A stretch of 45,745 bases of DNA from positions 25,108 to 70,852 of the forward strand of contig JAPSKP010000007.1 in assembly GCA_031181585.1 (NCBI GenBank), written 5' to 3'. A program made the translations under genes and the position numbers. Below are positions 8,315 to 16,917 of this stretch, piece after piece. Positions within the stretch are counted from its first letter, which is position 1. The number at the start of each line of letters is the position of its first letter. The notes under the pieces were generated by a model. That model did no database searches and had not been told where the DNA came from. It saw nothing but the letters and a program-made list of their open reading frames with translations. This stretch comes from Lysinibacillus sp. GTDB lineage: Bacteria > Bacillota > Bacilli > Bacillales_A > Planococcaceae.

Positions 8315-8812
8315 TTAATGGTGCCCTTCTGATTTTTCTTCCTCTGGATTTTCATCCTCTTTCATATGATCCATCGAGCTTGAGCTGTCATCCTCCAGCA
8401 CTTTACTCATATCAGGGTTACCTACGATGAACTCGTGTTTTGGCATGACATGATAAGCGCCAGCCGTTGTATGGGCATACATATAGTAAACACCTTCTTT
8501 TTCAAACGTATAGTCCGTCGTATACACACCGTCTGCGGATAGCTCGCCTTCAATCATTTCCCCTTCATCACGAAGGCCAGACTCCCATACTTCAAACTCC
8601 ACCGTGGCATCATCCACAGCTTTGTCACCTTGAGTTACTTTCGCTTCCAATGCAATTTCTTCATTTACTGCTACTTCCATAGGAGTCAGTACTTCCACTA
8701 CTACTTCTACTGGCATTTCGCCATTATCGATCGTATCTACCGTTTCTTTTTCCGTACAGCCTGCTACAAGAGCTGCTGTTGCCGCCATTGCCATCCACAA
8801 TCTCTTCATCAT
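8315..8812 (-). CDS. YtkA-like (FixH-type) lipoprotein
   Basis: A 165-residue exported lipoprotein. The signal peptide ends in LVAGC, with the lipid-modified Cys19. A YtkA-like beta-sandwich follows (about 36-133), containing VEFEVWESG and the Met/His-rich MYAHTTAGAYHVMPKHEF segment. The tail is acidic and ends in His residues (MDHMKEDEN...EGHH). YtkA/FixH-like domains are often linked to copper or cytochrome-oxidase assembly; metal binding here is inferred from the Met and His residues. The ATG directly follows the kinase stop codon with GGAGG upstream. It is the last gene of a four-gene operon with a kinase, a regulator and a beta-propeller lipoprotein. Confidence 0.82.
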   Translation of the reverse strand: MMKRLWMAMAATAALVAGCTEKETVDTIDNGEMPVEVVVEVLTPMEVAVNEEIALEAKVTQGDKAVDDATVEFEVWESGLRDEGEMIEGELSADGVYTTDYTFEKEGVYYMYAHTTAGAYHVMPKHEFIVGNPDMSKVLEDDSSSSMDHMKEDENPEEEKSEGHH

Positions 8813-10198
8813 CTATTCCTCCATTAATGGTAGTTTTACTGTCACTATCGTTCCTTTTCCTAATTCACTTTCTATATGCAGTGTACCACGATGCTGCTGA
8901 ACGAGTTTATCAACGATCGAAAGGCCAAGCCCACTGCCGCCATCTGCTCTGCTGCGTGCCTTATTGACTCTATAGAAACGTTCAAGAATCCGAGGTAAAT
9001 CTTCCTGCGGTATACCAATCCCTTTATCTTCTACTTGAATCACTGCCGAATCGTCTTCTATCACGGCATTCAAATAAATGCTTGTCCCTCTATCAGAATA
9101 ACGAATAGCGTTTTCAAGTAAATTAATAAAGATCTGCCTCATTTTCTCTTCATCTGCTTCTATAATAATTTCTTCATTCAGCTCAAGAACAATAGCAATT
9201 TCTTTTTCAACTGCCTTTGTGTTTACAAGTGCAGCTGAATCACGCAGTGTCTCAGCTAATACCATCGGATACATTTTATCTGTCTCTTCCGTATCAATAT
9301 GGACAAGCTGCATCAGTTCATTCGTCAGCCTTTCCATCCGGTTGGCCTCTCGTGCAATCAGGCAAATTGCCTCGTCCTTTTGCTCCCCTTCAATAAAGCC
9401 ATTTTGGATTGATTCACTATAGCCTTTTACATAGCTGATGGGTGTTCTCAGTTCATGAGAAACCGTAGCCAAAAATACCTTTCTTTCTTCATCTTCCCGC
9501 TGGATTGCCTCAGCCATATGGTTAAAAGCCTCCGATAGCTGTCCAACTTCATCGTTAGATGTCACACCTACCCTTGCGCGATAATCACCTGTTGACATTC
9601 GCCGTACAGCTTGCTGAAGCTCATGGAGCGGATACATGATACGCTTCAGCCCTTTGAACACTAAATAGCCTATTAAAATAGAAAACATTACAACTCCTGC
9701 TATTAAGAGCACCACTTCTTTACTGGCCAGTTCACTAATTTTTGCGAGTGGATAGTATAAGTACAAAATACCTTCAAGTCGGTTCTCATCCGTAAACGGC
9801 AAGATGACTGAAATAATCTGGCGTTCGAACCGCTCTTCGTAGCCAATCTTCGTGACCGCATTTCCTTCAAGCAGCTGCCGGCGCTCGTCTGGTCCAATTA
9901 ATGTTTCGTAGTCGATATCAAATGGCACGCATGCACTGAGCTCTCTCGGATTGCGGACAGCGAATACATTAAAAATAGAGTAGTTGTTATGCTCTTCTAT
10001 TTCTGCAATTAATTCATCCGAAACTGCTCCGCCTTTATATTTCGTAGCAAGTTTTCCGCCAAACTCAATCATGGATGCCTCTGTATCCTCTACATAAAGC
10101 TGCTCATACAGAAAATCGGTGAATAAATACATGAAGGCGATCGTAATGAGAAGGAAACTAACAATTAACGTCCATATCTTACCGGCAAAAGTCCTCAT
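8813..10198 (-). CDS. Transmembrane sensor histidine kinase with HAMP domain
   Basis: The 461-residue kinase has membrane helices at about 9-29 and 161-183 enclosing a 130-residue extracytoplasmic sensor. A HAMP linker (about 184-237), a HisKA domain with SHELRTP (His248) and an HATPase domain with NLLENAIRYS, DKGIGIP and GGSGLGLSIV follow. Its ATG overlaps the regulator stop by 4 bases, so the two form a cognate pair. It probably senses an envelope or redox/metal signal, perhaps through the neighbouring lipoproteins, but the ligand is unknown. Its architecture is like PhoR/ResE kinases. Confidence 0.93.
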   Translation of the reverse strand: MRTFAGKIWTLIVSFLLITIAFMYLFTDFLYEQLYVEDTEASMIEFGGKLATKYKGGAVSDELIAEIEEHNNYSIFNVFAVRNPRELSACVPFDIDYETLIGPDERRQLLEGNAVTKIGYEERFERQIISVILPFTDENRLEGILYLYYPLAKISELASKEVVLLIAGVVMFSILIGYLVFKGLKRIMYPLHELQQAVRRMSTGDYRARVGVTSNDEVGQLSEAFNHMAEAIQREDEERKVFLATVSHELRTPISYVKGYSESIQNGFIEGEQKDEAICLIAREANRMERLTNELMQLVHIDTEETDKMYPMVLAETLRDSAALVNTKAVEKEIAIVLELNEEIIIEADEEKMRQIFINLLENAIRYSDRGTSIYLNAVIEDDSAVIQVEDKGIGIPQEDLPRILERFYRVNKARSRADGGSGLGLSIVDKLVQQHRGTLHIESELGKGTIVTVKLPLMEE

Positions 10199-10887
10199 TT
10201 GACCTTCTCAAAGCGGTAGCCAATGCCCCATACTGTCTGAATATAATCGCTTGCTTCCTTTGACTGCTTTCCTAATTTAAGGCGCAGCGTTTTAATATGT
10301 GTATCGACCGTCCTTGTACCTCCGCTGTATTCGATATCCCAGATTCTCTCTAGCAGCTGCTCACGGGAATACACATTGTCCGGACTTTGCATAAATAAAT
10401 AAAGCAGTTCGTATTCTTTTAATGTTAATGGAATCTGCATATTATTGACTGTTACTTTTCTTGAAATTTCGTCCAGCTTAATACAGCCGCGGACCAATAG
10501 TTTCTGCTCTGTTTCATATATCAATCGGCCTGTCCGCCGCAGTACCGCATGGATACGGGCGACCAGCTCACTTGCTGTAAATGGCTTAAGAATATAATCA
10601 TCACCGCCAATGGTCAATCCTCTTACCTTATCATCATTCGAATCGCGTGCGGTTAAAAAGATGATCGGGACATTAGATGTTAGACGAATATTTCTACATA
10701 CTTGGAAGCCGTCCTCTTTTGGCATCATTACATCGAGCAAAATGATATCTACCTGCTCTTTCTCCAATAGGGCGTATGCCTCAAGACCGCTTGCAGCAGT
10801 CAGTATTTTGAACCCTGATTTTGTCAACATCACTTCAATCAGTTTACGCATATCCAATTCATCTTCAACAATTAACACCGTCGTCAT
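10195..10887 (-). CDS. OmpR-family response regulator
   Basis: A 230-residue regulator: receiver domain with Glu8-Asp9, phospho-acceptor Asp52 in LLDVMMP and the KPF lysine near residue 101, then a winged-helix DNA-binding domain ending in VWGIGYRF. It overlaps the kinase gene by 4 bases and the upstream lipoprotein gene by 4 bases, so all are translationally coupled. It resembles the ResD/PhoP/YycF group and could control its own operon. No target site was identified. Confidence 0.93.
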   Translation of the reverse strand: MTTVLIVEDELDMRKLIEVMLTKSGFKILTAASGLEAYALLEKEQVDIILLDVMMPKEDGFQVCRNIRLTSNVPIIFLTARDSNDDKVRGLTIGGDDYILKPFTASELVARIHAVLRRTGRLIYETEQKLLVRGCIKLDEISRKVTVNNMQIPLTLKEYELLYLFMQSPDNVYSREQLLERIWDIEYSGGTRTVDTHIKTLRLKLGKQSKEASDYIQTVWGIGYRFEKVK

Positions 10888-11840
10888 TTTATATCCTCCC
10901 TCGCAAGCAATTGGAACGGTCCTTCTTTTGTTTTTACTCTCTTTTCAACGCCTTGCTCATTCACAAAATAGATTGTCTGATCGTCATATCCTGCAACGGC
11001 TATCCATTTTCCGAAATAGGCCGCCGCAAACGGATTGGCTCCGACTTTTTGGTGCCATAACACTTCACCTTCTCTATTTGCTACGTATAATGTGCTTTTA
11101 CCGTGACTGATGACAGCCACTTCCTGCCCTTTTTCCGTTATCCCTATCGGCATGAGCGGCATGTTAATTTCCGTTAGCCTTTCGCCTGTTTCTAAATCAT
11201 AGACATCAATCGTTTCATTGGGCCTGTTGCCTTGTCCATGTCCGCCTACCCAAACAGCATGCTGTTCTTCCAGGATCGCAATTCCATGGGAAGATTTTGC
11301 AATATCCCATTCATCTACCACCTGAAAAGTATCAATATCTAATACTGACAAAACCGTATCCTTATAGTTCACTACATATAAAAGTCCATCGTGTGCCGTC
11401 ATGGACATCGGATAATTATATAGTTTTTGCTCACTTAATTTGGCAGCCTGTGAATCATAACTTGTCACAGTATTTGTCTTACTGTTGGCCATGAAAAAGC
11501 GCTCTGTTTGTTCATCATAATATACATTGGTTGTACCAGCTCCGCATTCAATGACTTCAACACGTTTACCTGTAGAAAGCTCATATAGATGCGCCTCCGT
11601 CAAATCATGGCCATACATTAATACACGGTCATGCTGAATGAGTGCAGCACCTGTATAGGCAGCATCAAAATCCCAAGTGGTGATTTCCTTTCCCTCATAA
11701 TCGAAAAAAGAAAGGGATGGCTGCAAAATGTTCACGGATGCTACGAATGGTTGATGGGGATTGATTTCTGTAAAGCGCTCTCCACTGCAGCCACTCATCA
11801 AAAAAATGCACACCAATAGAACAACTATTTGATTCTTCAC
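10884..11840 (-). CDS. YncE-like beta-propeller lipoprotein
   Basis: A roughly 318-residue lipoprotein. The signal peptide ends LMSGC with Cys18. The remainder shows repeated short beta-blades of the YncE/YVTN type (for example VLSVLDIDTFQVVDEWDI, NETIDVYDLETGERLTEI and TIYFVNEQG), suggesting a seven-bladed propeller on the outer face of the membrane. The GTG at 11840 follows GGAAGGAGGG at 6-base spacing and gives a proper signal peptide; an ATG at 11870 would add ten charged residues and is rejected. It leads the operon with a two-component system and a YtkA-like lipoprotein. A sensor-accessory or metal-delivery role is inference. Confidence 0.82.
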   Translation of the reverse strand: MKNQIVVLLVCIFLMSGCSGERFTEINPHQPFVASVNILQPSLSFFDYEGKEITTWDFDAAYTGAALIQHDRVLMYGHDLTEAHLYELSTGKRVEVIECGAGTTNVYYDEQTERFFMANSKTNTVTSYDSQAAKLSEQKLYNYPMSMTAHDGLLYVVNYKDTVLSVLDIDTFQVVDEWDIAKSSHGIAILEEQHAVWVGGHGQGNRPNETIDVYDLETGERLTEINMPLMPIGITEKGQEVAVISHGKSTLYVANREGEVLWHQKVGANPFAAAYFGKWIAVAGYDDQTIYFVNEQGVEKRVKTKEGPFQLLAREDIK

Positions 11841-12112
11841 ATAAATCCCTCCTTCCTCATCGTACTCCATAATTGTGAAATATCAATGAAGTAAACGCGG
11901 TAAAATTGTGAACAAGAATTGCCGCTCCTAACTGTAGTACAAATCATTTTACAAAGGAAAATTTATAGGTTGAAGTTGTCTTTCATTTATAAACCTTAAA
12001 CTTTCATGAACTATTTTTTATACTCAAATACATGAAATTCCTGTCATTTCAACGAGCCGTTCTATCTGCTTTTGGAGCACTTCCTAAACAACACGAAAAA
12101 CTGCGCAGTTCA
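11841..12112. other. Intergenic region upstream of the two-lipoprotein operon
   Basis: It holds the start region of the minus-strand operon and the hemY terminator. I see no clear sigma-A promoter for the operon, only weak TTGTTC-like matches, and no gene. Confidence 0.4.
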
Positions 12113-12126
12113 TTACTGCACAGTTT
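12096..12126 (-). terminator. hemY terminator overlapping its stop codon
   Basis: On the minus strand AAACTGTGCAG pairs with CTGCGCAGTTT around a short loop, followed by Ts. The hemY stop codon lies in the loop. Confidence 0.75.
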
Positions 12127-13549
12127 CTTTTTTTACTATTCGTTTCAGCATGCTGGCAGCAGCCTCCCGTCCCTGTTCAATACAGTCCGGTACACTGATT
12201 CCCTCATAAGAACTCCCGACAAGCATGACATCCGGAAACTTTTCGTATAATTCCTGTTTCATTTGCTGTACTCGCTCATCATGACCTACTGTATATTGAG
12301 GCATCGCCTGCTTCCAGCGAGTCACCACTGTGAATAACGGATCTTCCTGCAAGTCGACCGCTTTACGCAAATCCGCCAAAACAGTCCGTTCGATCTCACT
12401 GTCAGATAATTCAACAATGGCTTCATCCCCTACGCGTCCTATATAAACACGCAGCAAGTCATATCCTTCTGGGGCTACCCCATCCCATTTGCGGTTGCTC
12501 CACGTACAGGAGGTAATTGCCAAATCACTATTACGGGATACAAAGAAGTTTAAAGCATCCTTATATTTCGGAAGCTGGTCCTGCTTGAATGCCATCGTTA
12601 CTGTAGCAATTGTCGCACAGTTCATCAATGGCTGATGCTGCATGACCTCGTACTTTTCAAAAACAGATTTAGCTACGTTGAAGGGAGTCGTCATGATCAC
12701 TGCATCAGCTTGGATAGGCGAAATATTATTTAACACTATCTTCATAGATCCATCATTTAACTTTTCGATAGCTTCCACTTTTACACCTTTCAATACTGTA
12801 CTCGGTGCCAGCTGTTCTTCTAACGTTTCGATCAATGTCTCCAACCCATTCTCAAACGTTCCATATTGAAGCGGCTGTTCAGAAAAATGACCGATAGCCA
12901 GACGGTCAGCCTTTTTCTTTTTCATCCCAAGCAGCAAGCTTCGATGTTCTTTCTCCAACTGGTAAAACTCCGGGAACATGGATTGAATGCTCAAATGATC
13001 GATATCACCGGCAAACGTTCCCGCCATCAGCGGTTCTACTAAATTTTCTACTACTTCCTTACCAAAACGGCGTCTGAAAAAGTCACCAATTGGTTCATCT
13101 TGTTCCTCAGCCGCACGTGGAATTACTAAATCACCCGCCGCACGAATTTTACCAGTTAAAGAAATCAAACCAGAAGCAATAAATGAGGAGACTTTCGGCG
13201 GTCCCCCCAGCAGCAGGCTGCCTGGGATGGGATACAGTTCCTTACCGACGGCTACATAAGTCTGTCCGAGATTGTTGTATACCAGCTTATTCGCAATCCC
13301 TAAGTCATGCGCTAAACGACAGGCGCTGCCAGAATCATCGATAAAAGATTCCGGTCCACGTTCGATAATAAATCCATCTTTCCGCATCGTTTGGATTTTC
13401 CCGCCTACCCGCAAGGAAGATTCCACTACTACTACATCTAATGGATATTGCTGTTCTTTTGCAGCCTGCTGCAAATAAAACGCCGCCGTTAAGCCTGTAA
13501 CGCCACCGCCTATTATGACTACCTTTCGTCTTTTTAAAGTCACCCTCAT
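12113..13549 (-). CDS. hemY: Coproporphyrinogen/protoporphyrinogen oxidase
   Basis: This FAD enzyme oxidises coproporphyrinogen III to coproporphyrin III in the Gram-positive haem pathway (also called CgoX). The dinucleotide-binding motif VVIIGGGVTGLTAAFYL is near the N-terminus and a C-terminal FAD-contact segment GSSYEGISVPDCIEQG is present; the length of about 478 is normal. Possible starts at 13555 (GTG), 13552 and 13549 (ATG) sit close together; 13549 has the best distance from AGAGAG. It lies directly after hemH and completes hemE-hemH-hemY, the same order as in B. subtilis. Confidence 0.93.
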   Translation of the reverse strand: MRVTLKRRKVVIIGGGVTGLTAAFYLQQAAKEQQYPLDVVVVESSLRVGGKIQTMRKDGFIIERGPESFIDDSGSACRLAHDLGIANKLVYNNLGQTYVAVGKELYPIPGSLLLGGPPKVSSFIASGLISLTGKIRAAGDLVIPRAAEEQDEPIGDFFRRRFGKEVVENLVEPLMAGTFAGDIDHLSIQSMFPEFYQLEKEHRSLLLGMKKKKADRLAIGHFSEQPLQYGTFENGLETLIETLEEQLAPSTVLKGVKVEAIEKLNDGSMKIVLNNISPIQADAVIMTTPFNVAKSVFEKYEVMQHQPLMNCATIATVTMAFKQDQLPKYKDALNFFVSRNSDLAITSCTWSNRKWDGVAPEGYDLLRVYIGRVGDEAIVELSDSEIERTVLADLRKAVDLQEDPLFTVVTRWKQAMPQYTVGHDERVQQMKQELYEKFPDVMLVGSSYEGISVPDCIEQGREAAASMLKRIVKKETVQ

Positions 13550-13563
13550 CATCACTCTCTATA

Positions 13564-14496
13564 TTATTTCGCTAATTTATCGTTAATTGCATCTACCATT
13601 GCATCAATGAATAACGGATTTGTATTCGGCATCGTTGGACGATAGTAGCTAGCACCAATTTCATCACAAACAACTTTACACTCGATATCGTTGTCGTAAA
13701 GAACCTCCAAGTGCTCTGTTACGAAGCCGACTGGTGTATAAATAAATGCTTTGTATCCTTTTTCTGCATGAAGATCGCGTGTTAAGTCCTGTACATCCGG
13801 TCCTAACCATGGCTCTGGTGTTTGACCAGCTGATTGCCAGCCCACTTCCACGTTTTCAATATCAGAAGCTTCCTTGATGAAACGCGCCGTTTCGATCAAT
13901 TGCTCTTCATATGGATCACCAGCTAGTTTAATTTTTTCTGGAAGGGAATGGTTGGATACGATTAAGCATGCATTGGCACGCTCTTCTTCTGACATTTTCG
14001 CCAATTCACCATTTACTGCCTGCTTCCAGAACTCAATGAATTTCGGCTGTGTATACCAAGACTCAACAGAAGTCAGTTTCAGGTCCGCTCCTAATTTTTC
14101 AATATGGGCTTGGGCACGTCCATTATAAGATTTGATGGAGAACGTCGAGAAGTGAGGAGCCAGTACAATCGATACGGCTTCTTGAATACCCTCATTAACC
14201 ATCGCCTCTACTGCATCTTCGACAAACGGCTCAATATGCTTAAGACCAATAAATAATTTGTATTCCACTTCATCCTGCAATTCATTCAAACGTGCACATA
14301 AAGCTTCTGCCTGCGCTTTCGTCATTTTTGCCAATGGAGAAATGCCGCCAATTGCACGGTAACGTTCTGTCAAATCATCGATATGCTCCTGCGATGGTTT
14401 GCGCCCGTGACGGATATGTGTATAATAGCGTTCGATATCTTCCTCTTTATATGGCGTTCCGTATGCCATTACTAATAAACCGCGTACTGGTTTCAT
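13564..14496 (-). CDS. hemH: Coproporphyrin III ferrochelatase
   Basis: It inserts Fe2+ into coproporphyrin III (CpfC) as a soluble monomer. The 310-residue protein has the metal-binding His183 in SNHSLPEKI, an acidic partner in GFVTEHLEVLYD (Glu261) and AYGTP near the N-terminus; these match B. subtilis HemH in position. The sequence has SNHS where many homologues have SAHS, a small variation next to the catalytic histidine. It is followed by hemY within about 15 bases. A 222-bp gap separates it from hemE. Confidence 0.96.
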   Translation of the reverse strand: MKPVRGLLVMAYGTPYKEEDIERYYTHIRHGRKPSQEHIDDLTERYRAIGGISPLAKMTKAQAEALCARLNELQDEVEYKLFIGLKHIEPFVEDAVEAMVNEGIQEAVSIVLAPHFSTFSIKSYNGRAQAHIEKLGADLKLTSVESWYTQPKFIEFWKQAVNGELAKMSEEERANACLIVSNHSLPEKIKLAGDPYEEQLIETARFIKEASDIENVEVGWQSAGQTPEPWLGPDVQDLTRDLHAEKGYKAFIYTPVGFVTEHLEVLYDNDIECKVVCDEIGASYYRPTMPNTNPLFIDAMVDAINDKLAK

Positions 14497-14718
14497 GAAA
14501 TTTTCACCTCTAAAGTTATTATGTGCACATAGGAGGGGACCTTTACGCTCCCTCTAGTATCTATTTAATCCTAACAATGCCCGGCTTCCCCTCATCGTCG
14601 CCGTTAAGGTGCCTATACAGACCATGTTACCCGCATTAAGACATATTAAAATACGAAACATAAAATAAGCAGATATGCTGTTCGAGCTGCCGGCACTCAG
14701 CAAATAGGATTGGTTTTA

Positions 14719-15771
14719 TTATTTATTTTTCGCTCGTGCTTCACGGCTGTAGTCATGGATGAACGCTGTCAGTCGTTTCAATACTGCCGGATCCACTTCC
14801 GGGAATACACCATGACCTAAATTGAAGATATGCCCACCCTCATGAGCAATACCTTGATCGATAATATCCTTCGCACGTGCTTCAAGTACATTCCAGTCAG
14901 CCAATAATAATGTCGGGTCTAGGTTTCCTTGTACTGGCTTTGTGATGCCGCGTGCTTCTGCTTCGCGAATCGGCATGCGCCAATCAAGCCCCACTACATC
15001 AATCGGCAGGTCATGCCACTCATTCACTAAGTGAGAAGCCCCGACACCGAATTGGATTAACGGTACGTTTAATTTGCGAAGCTCGCCAAAGATACGCGTC
15101 ATAACCGGCTTAATGAAGATACGATAATCTTCTACATTCAGTGCACCAACCCAAGAATCGAAAATCTGGATTGCTCTTGCTCCTGCTTCTACCTGAGCAG
15201 AAATATCAGCAATAATCATATCGCCAAGCTTGTCCATCAATGCAAACCAAGCTTTAGGCTGTGATACCATAAAGGACTTTGTTTTTGCATAATTACGAGA
15301 AGGACCGCCTTCAATCATATAGCTGGCTAATGTAAAAGGTGCTCCGCCAAAGCCGATAAGTGGTACATTCAACTGTTCTTCTGTCAGGATTTTGATCGTC
15401 TCTAACACAAAAGGTGTATGCTCTTTCGCATTGAACTCGCCCAATTTTTCTACATCTGCCGCAGAGCGGATTGGATTAGAAATGACAGGGCCTATACCTG
15501 CCTTAATTGCTACATCCACACCGATCCCTGGCAGCGGTGTTACGATATCTTTGTAAAGAATGGCTGCATCCACATCATATTGCTCAACTGGGAGACGAGT
15601 TACATATGCACAAAGCTCCGGTTGCATCGTAATTTCTTCCAGTGAATATTTTTGTTTGATCTCACGATATTCTGGCTGTGAACGGCCCGCCTGGCGCATG
15701 TACCAAACAGGTGTATGGTCTGTCTGCTCCCCACGTGCTGCACGCAGCAATGTATCGTTAATTGTTCTCAT
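14719..15771 (-). CDS. hemE: Uroporphyrinogen decarboxylase
   Basis: It converts uroporphyrinogen III to coproporphyrinogen III by four decarboxylations in the cytoplasm. The family motif [16 protein letters not shown] is near the N-terminus, and [17 protein letters not shown] and [11 protein letters not shown] are typical. An upstream ATG at 15792 is in frame, but the GAGGGGAAGG ribosome site lies inside that extension, so the start at 15771 (MRTINDTLL) is used, giving 350 residues. It is the first gene of the hem cluster. No promoter is certain; a dispersed repeat lies just upstream. Confidence 0.95.
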   Translation of the reverse strand: MRTINDTLLRAARGEQTDHTPVWYMRQAGRSQPEYREIKQKYSLEEITMQPELCAYVTRLPVEQYDVDAAILYKDIVTPLPGIGVDVAIKAGIGPVISNPIRSAADVEKLGEFNAKEHTPFVLETIKILTEEQLNVPLIGFGGAPFTLASYMIEGGPSRNYAKTKSFMVSQPKAWFALMDKLGDMIIADISAQVEAGARAIQIFDSWVGALNVEDYRIFIKPVMTRIFGELRKLNVPLIQFGVGASHLVNEWHDLPIDVVGLDWRMPIREAEARGITKPVQGNLDPTLLLADWNVLEARAKDIIDQGIAHEGGHIFNLGHGVFPEVDPAVLKRLTAFIHDYSREARAKNK

Positions 15772-15842
15772 GAAAGAGTACCTTCCCCTCAAAAAATGTA
15801 ATCAATTATACCTTGGCATAATTGTGTCGGGATTCGTTTTTT

Positions 15843-15980
15843 TGCTTGGGCCCACAGAACGTGGGTCAGTCATTGCCGCACGGTGCGACGATGGCTTACT
15901 TCCCTCCAAGACCTCCCTTCCGAATCCACCGGAGGCTTTCACTTGCTTCAGTAGGTGTTTCGGCACCCAGTGAAAAGCAA
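15843..15980. repeat. Dispersed repeat with two small hairpins (copy 1)
   Basis: The element starts TTGCTT and ends AAGCAA. It contains CCCAC-AGAAC-GTGGG (15851-15865) and a GCCGCA-CGG-TGCGAC structure (15875-15889). The same order of two hairpins with similar flanks occurs at 36126-36168. Base composition differs from the AT-rich surroundings. Confidence 0.55.
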
Positions 15981-16144
15981 CTTACATCCGCATTCATCCA
16001 GCCGCCTATAGAAGCAGGAGAATTGTGCTGAAAAAAGTTAATTCTGTAACCTTTGATATCCGTTATCAATATAAACTGTTCCAAGCCCATTGTATAGTTT
16101 TCTCGACTAAATGTCATAAAATTGTTCTTTCTAAAGGCGCGTTT

Positions 16145-16174
16145 TTGACAAACGTGTTTCAATAGCTTTTAAAT
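16145..16174 (+). promoter_or_regulatory. Probable hmoB promoter
   Basis: A perfect TTGACA at 16145-16150 is followed after 18 bases by TTAAAT (16169-16174). I could not make out a convincing Fur box. Confidence 0.5.
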
Positions 16175-16205
16175 GGTAATAAATATCATAAGGGAGGGGA
16201 ATTTT

Positions 16206-16712
16206 ATGAAGTTTTATTTAACATCAGGGACACCTGATTTTATGGAAAAACTAGTGAAGAAGCACGGGAAGGAAAATATGATTTTACTGCATGGCGGCGG
16301 TAACTCGGTAGTCATGCATGAAACAACGAAGAAAAGCGTCTTTGCTACACCGCGTAACTTTGAAGTCATCGATGGGTCAGGGACATTTGAGCAGCGTGGA
16401 TTTGTGGCAATGCAAAATGTACCTGTTATGGATGAAGCACGTCCGGTGTTCGAGGAGCAGCTTATACGAAGCATCGCCCCTTTAAAAAATGACCCTTCAC
16501 TCATTGCCTACCGGGTGCTGCGCCCTATAAAGGCCGAAATTTATGTAGTCATAACGCAATGGGCTGGTCCAGCCTCTTTCGACACGTGGACAAAATCAAA
16601 CCAGTTTCAAGGTGAACTTGCAGCTCTTCTTGACTCATCAAGCTCTCCTACACAAAATTTATTCAATGCCAAAACCTATACAACAACTTATACAGCTCCG
16701 CCTGCAGATTAA
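16206..16712 (+). CDS. hmoB: Haem-degrading monooxygenase (HmoB/YhgC)
   Basis: An ABM-fold cytoplasmic monooxygenase that opens haem to release iron. The 168 residues match B. subtilis HmoB (YhgC, 166). The C-terminal half with SLIAYRVLRPIKAEIYVVITQWAGPASFDTWTKSNQF is the monooxygenase domain; the N-terminal half is the HmoB-specific extension. The start at 16206 follows AGGGAGGGGA; an in-frame ATG at 16173 is rejected because it puts the ribosome site inside the gene. The neighbourhood with hemEHY is conserved. It converges on ecsB, and the two share a terminator. Confidence 0.9.
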   Translation: MKFYLTSGTPDFMEKLVKKHGKENMILLHGGGNSVVMHETTKKSVFATPRNFEVIDGSGTFEQRGFVAMQNVPVMDEARPVFEEQLIRSIAPLKNDPSLIAYRVLRPIKAEIYVVITQWAGPASFDTWTKSNQFQGELAALLDSSSSPTQNLFNAKTYTTTYTAPPAD

Positions 16713-16714
16713 AA

Positions 16715-16903
16715 ACCCTGGCGCTATGAGGTCAGCCTGTTGACAATCGCTTTCATCCAGCGTTGCTTGCTTCGCTCATATACTTCATGAACTTAGGTTC
16801 TATTCGCGTCTTCGCTCGTCCGCGCGCCTTGGCTGGCAAACGTTTTCAAGACAGGCTGGGTAAAACCTGCTAAAAAAAATGTAAAGACCCTAGCGCTATG
16901 AGG
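16715..16903. repeat. Inverted-repeat element flanked by 17-bp direct repeats
   Basis: The 17-base sequence ACCCTGGCGCTATGAGG at 16715-16731 recurs with one change at 16887-16903. Between them a segment begins CAGCCTGTTGA (16733-16743) and ends with the inverse TCAAGACAGGCTG (16846-16858). The right direct repeat is the left part of the shared terminator and the ecsB stop region. It looks like a small mobile repeat that duplicated its target, or a duplicated terminator. Confidence 0.5.
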
Positions 16904-16917
16904 CGCTAGGGTTTTTT
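16887..16917. terminator. Shared terminator of hmoB and ecsB
   Basis: CCCTAGCGC-CTCATA-type stem: CCCTAGCGC (16888-16896) pairs with GCGCTAGGG (16903-16911), followed by TTTTTT on the plus strand. On the minus strand the last ecsB codons and its TAG form part of the stem, and a T-rich tract follows a few bases later. Confidence 0.85.

Larger units (their letters stand above)
15772..16205. other. Intergenic region with a dispersed two-hairpin repeat
   Basis: Between the divergent hemE and hmoB genes. About 15843-15980 is a GC-richer repeat bounded by TTGCTT and AAGCAA; the hmoB promoter lies at 16145-16174. No coding sequence is convincing. Confidence 0.5.

Noticed and set aside
11841-11870. 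Longer start of the beta-propeller lipoprotein
   Set aside because: The ribosome site lies inside this extension and the charged residues would spoil the lipoprotein signal.
14497-14718. GGAGGG/CTCCCT hairpin between hemH and hemE as a riboswitch
   Set aside because: The stem is short and no known riboswitch core is visible; it is only a weak hairpin.
16145-16200. Fur box upstream of hmoB
   Set aside because: The AT-rich sequence does not contain two recognisable 6-base Fur repeats.
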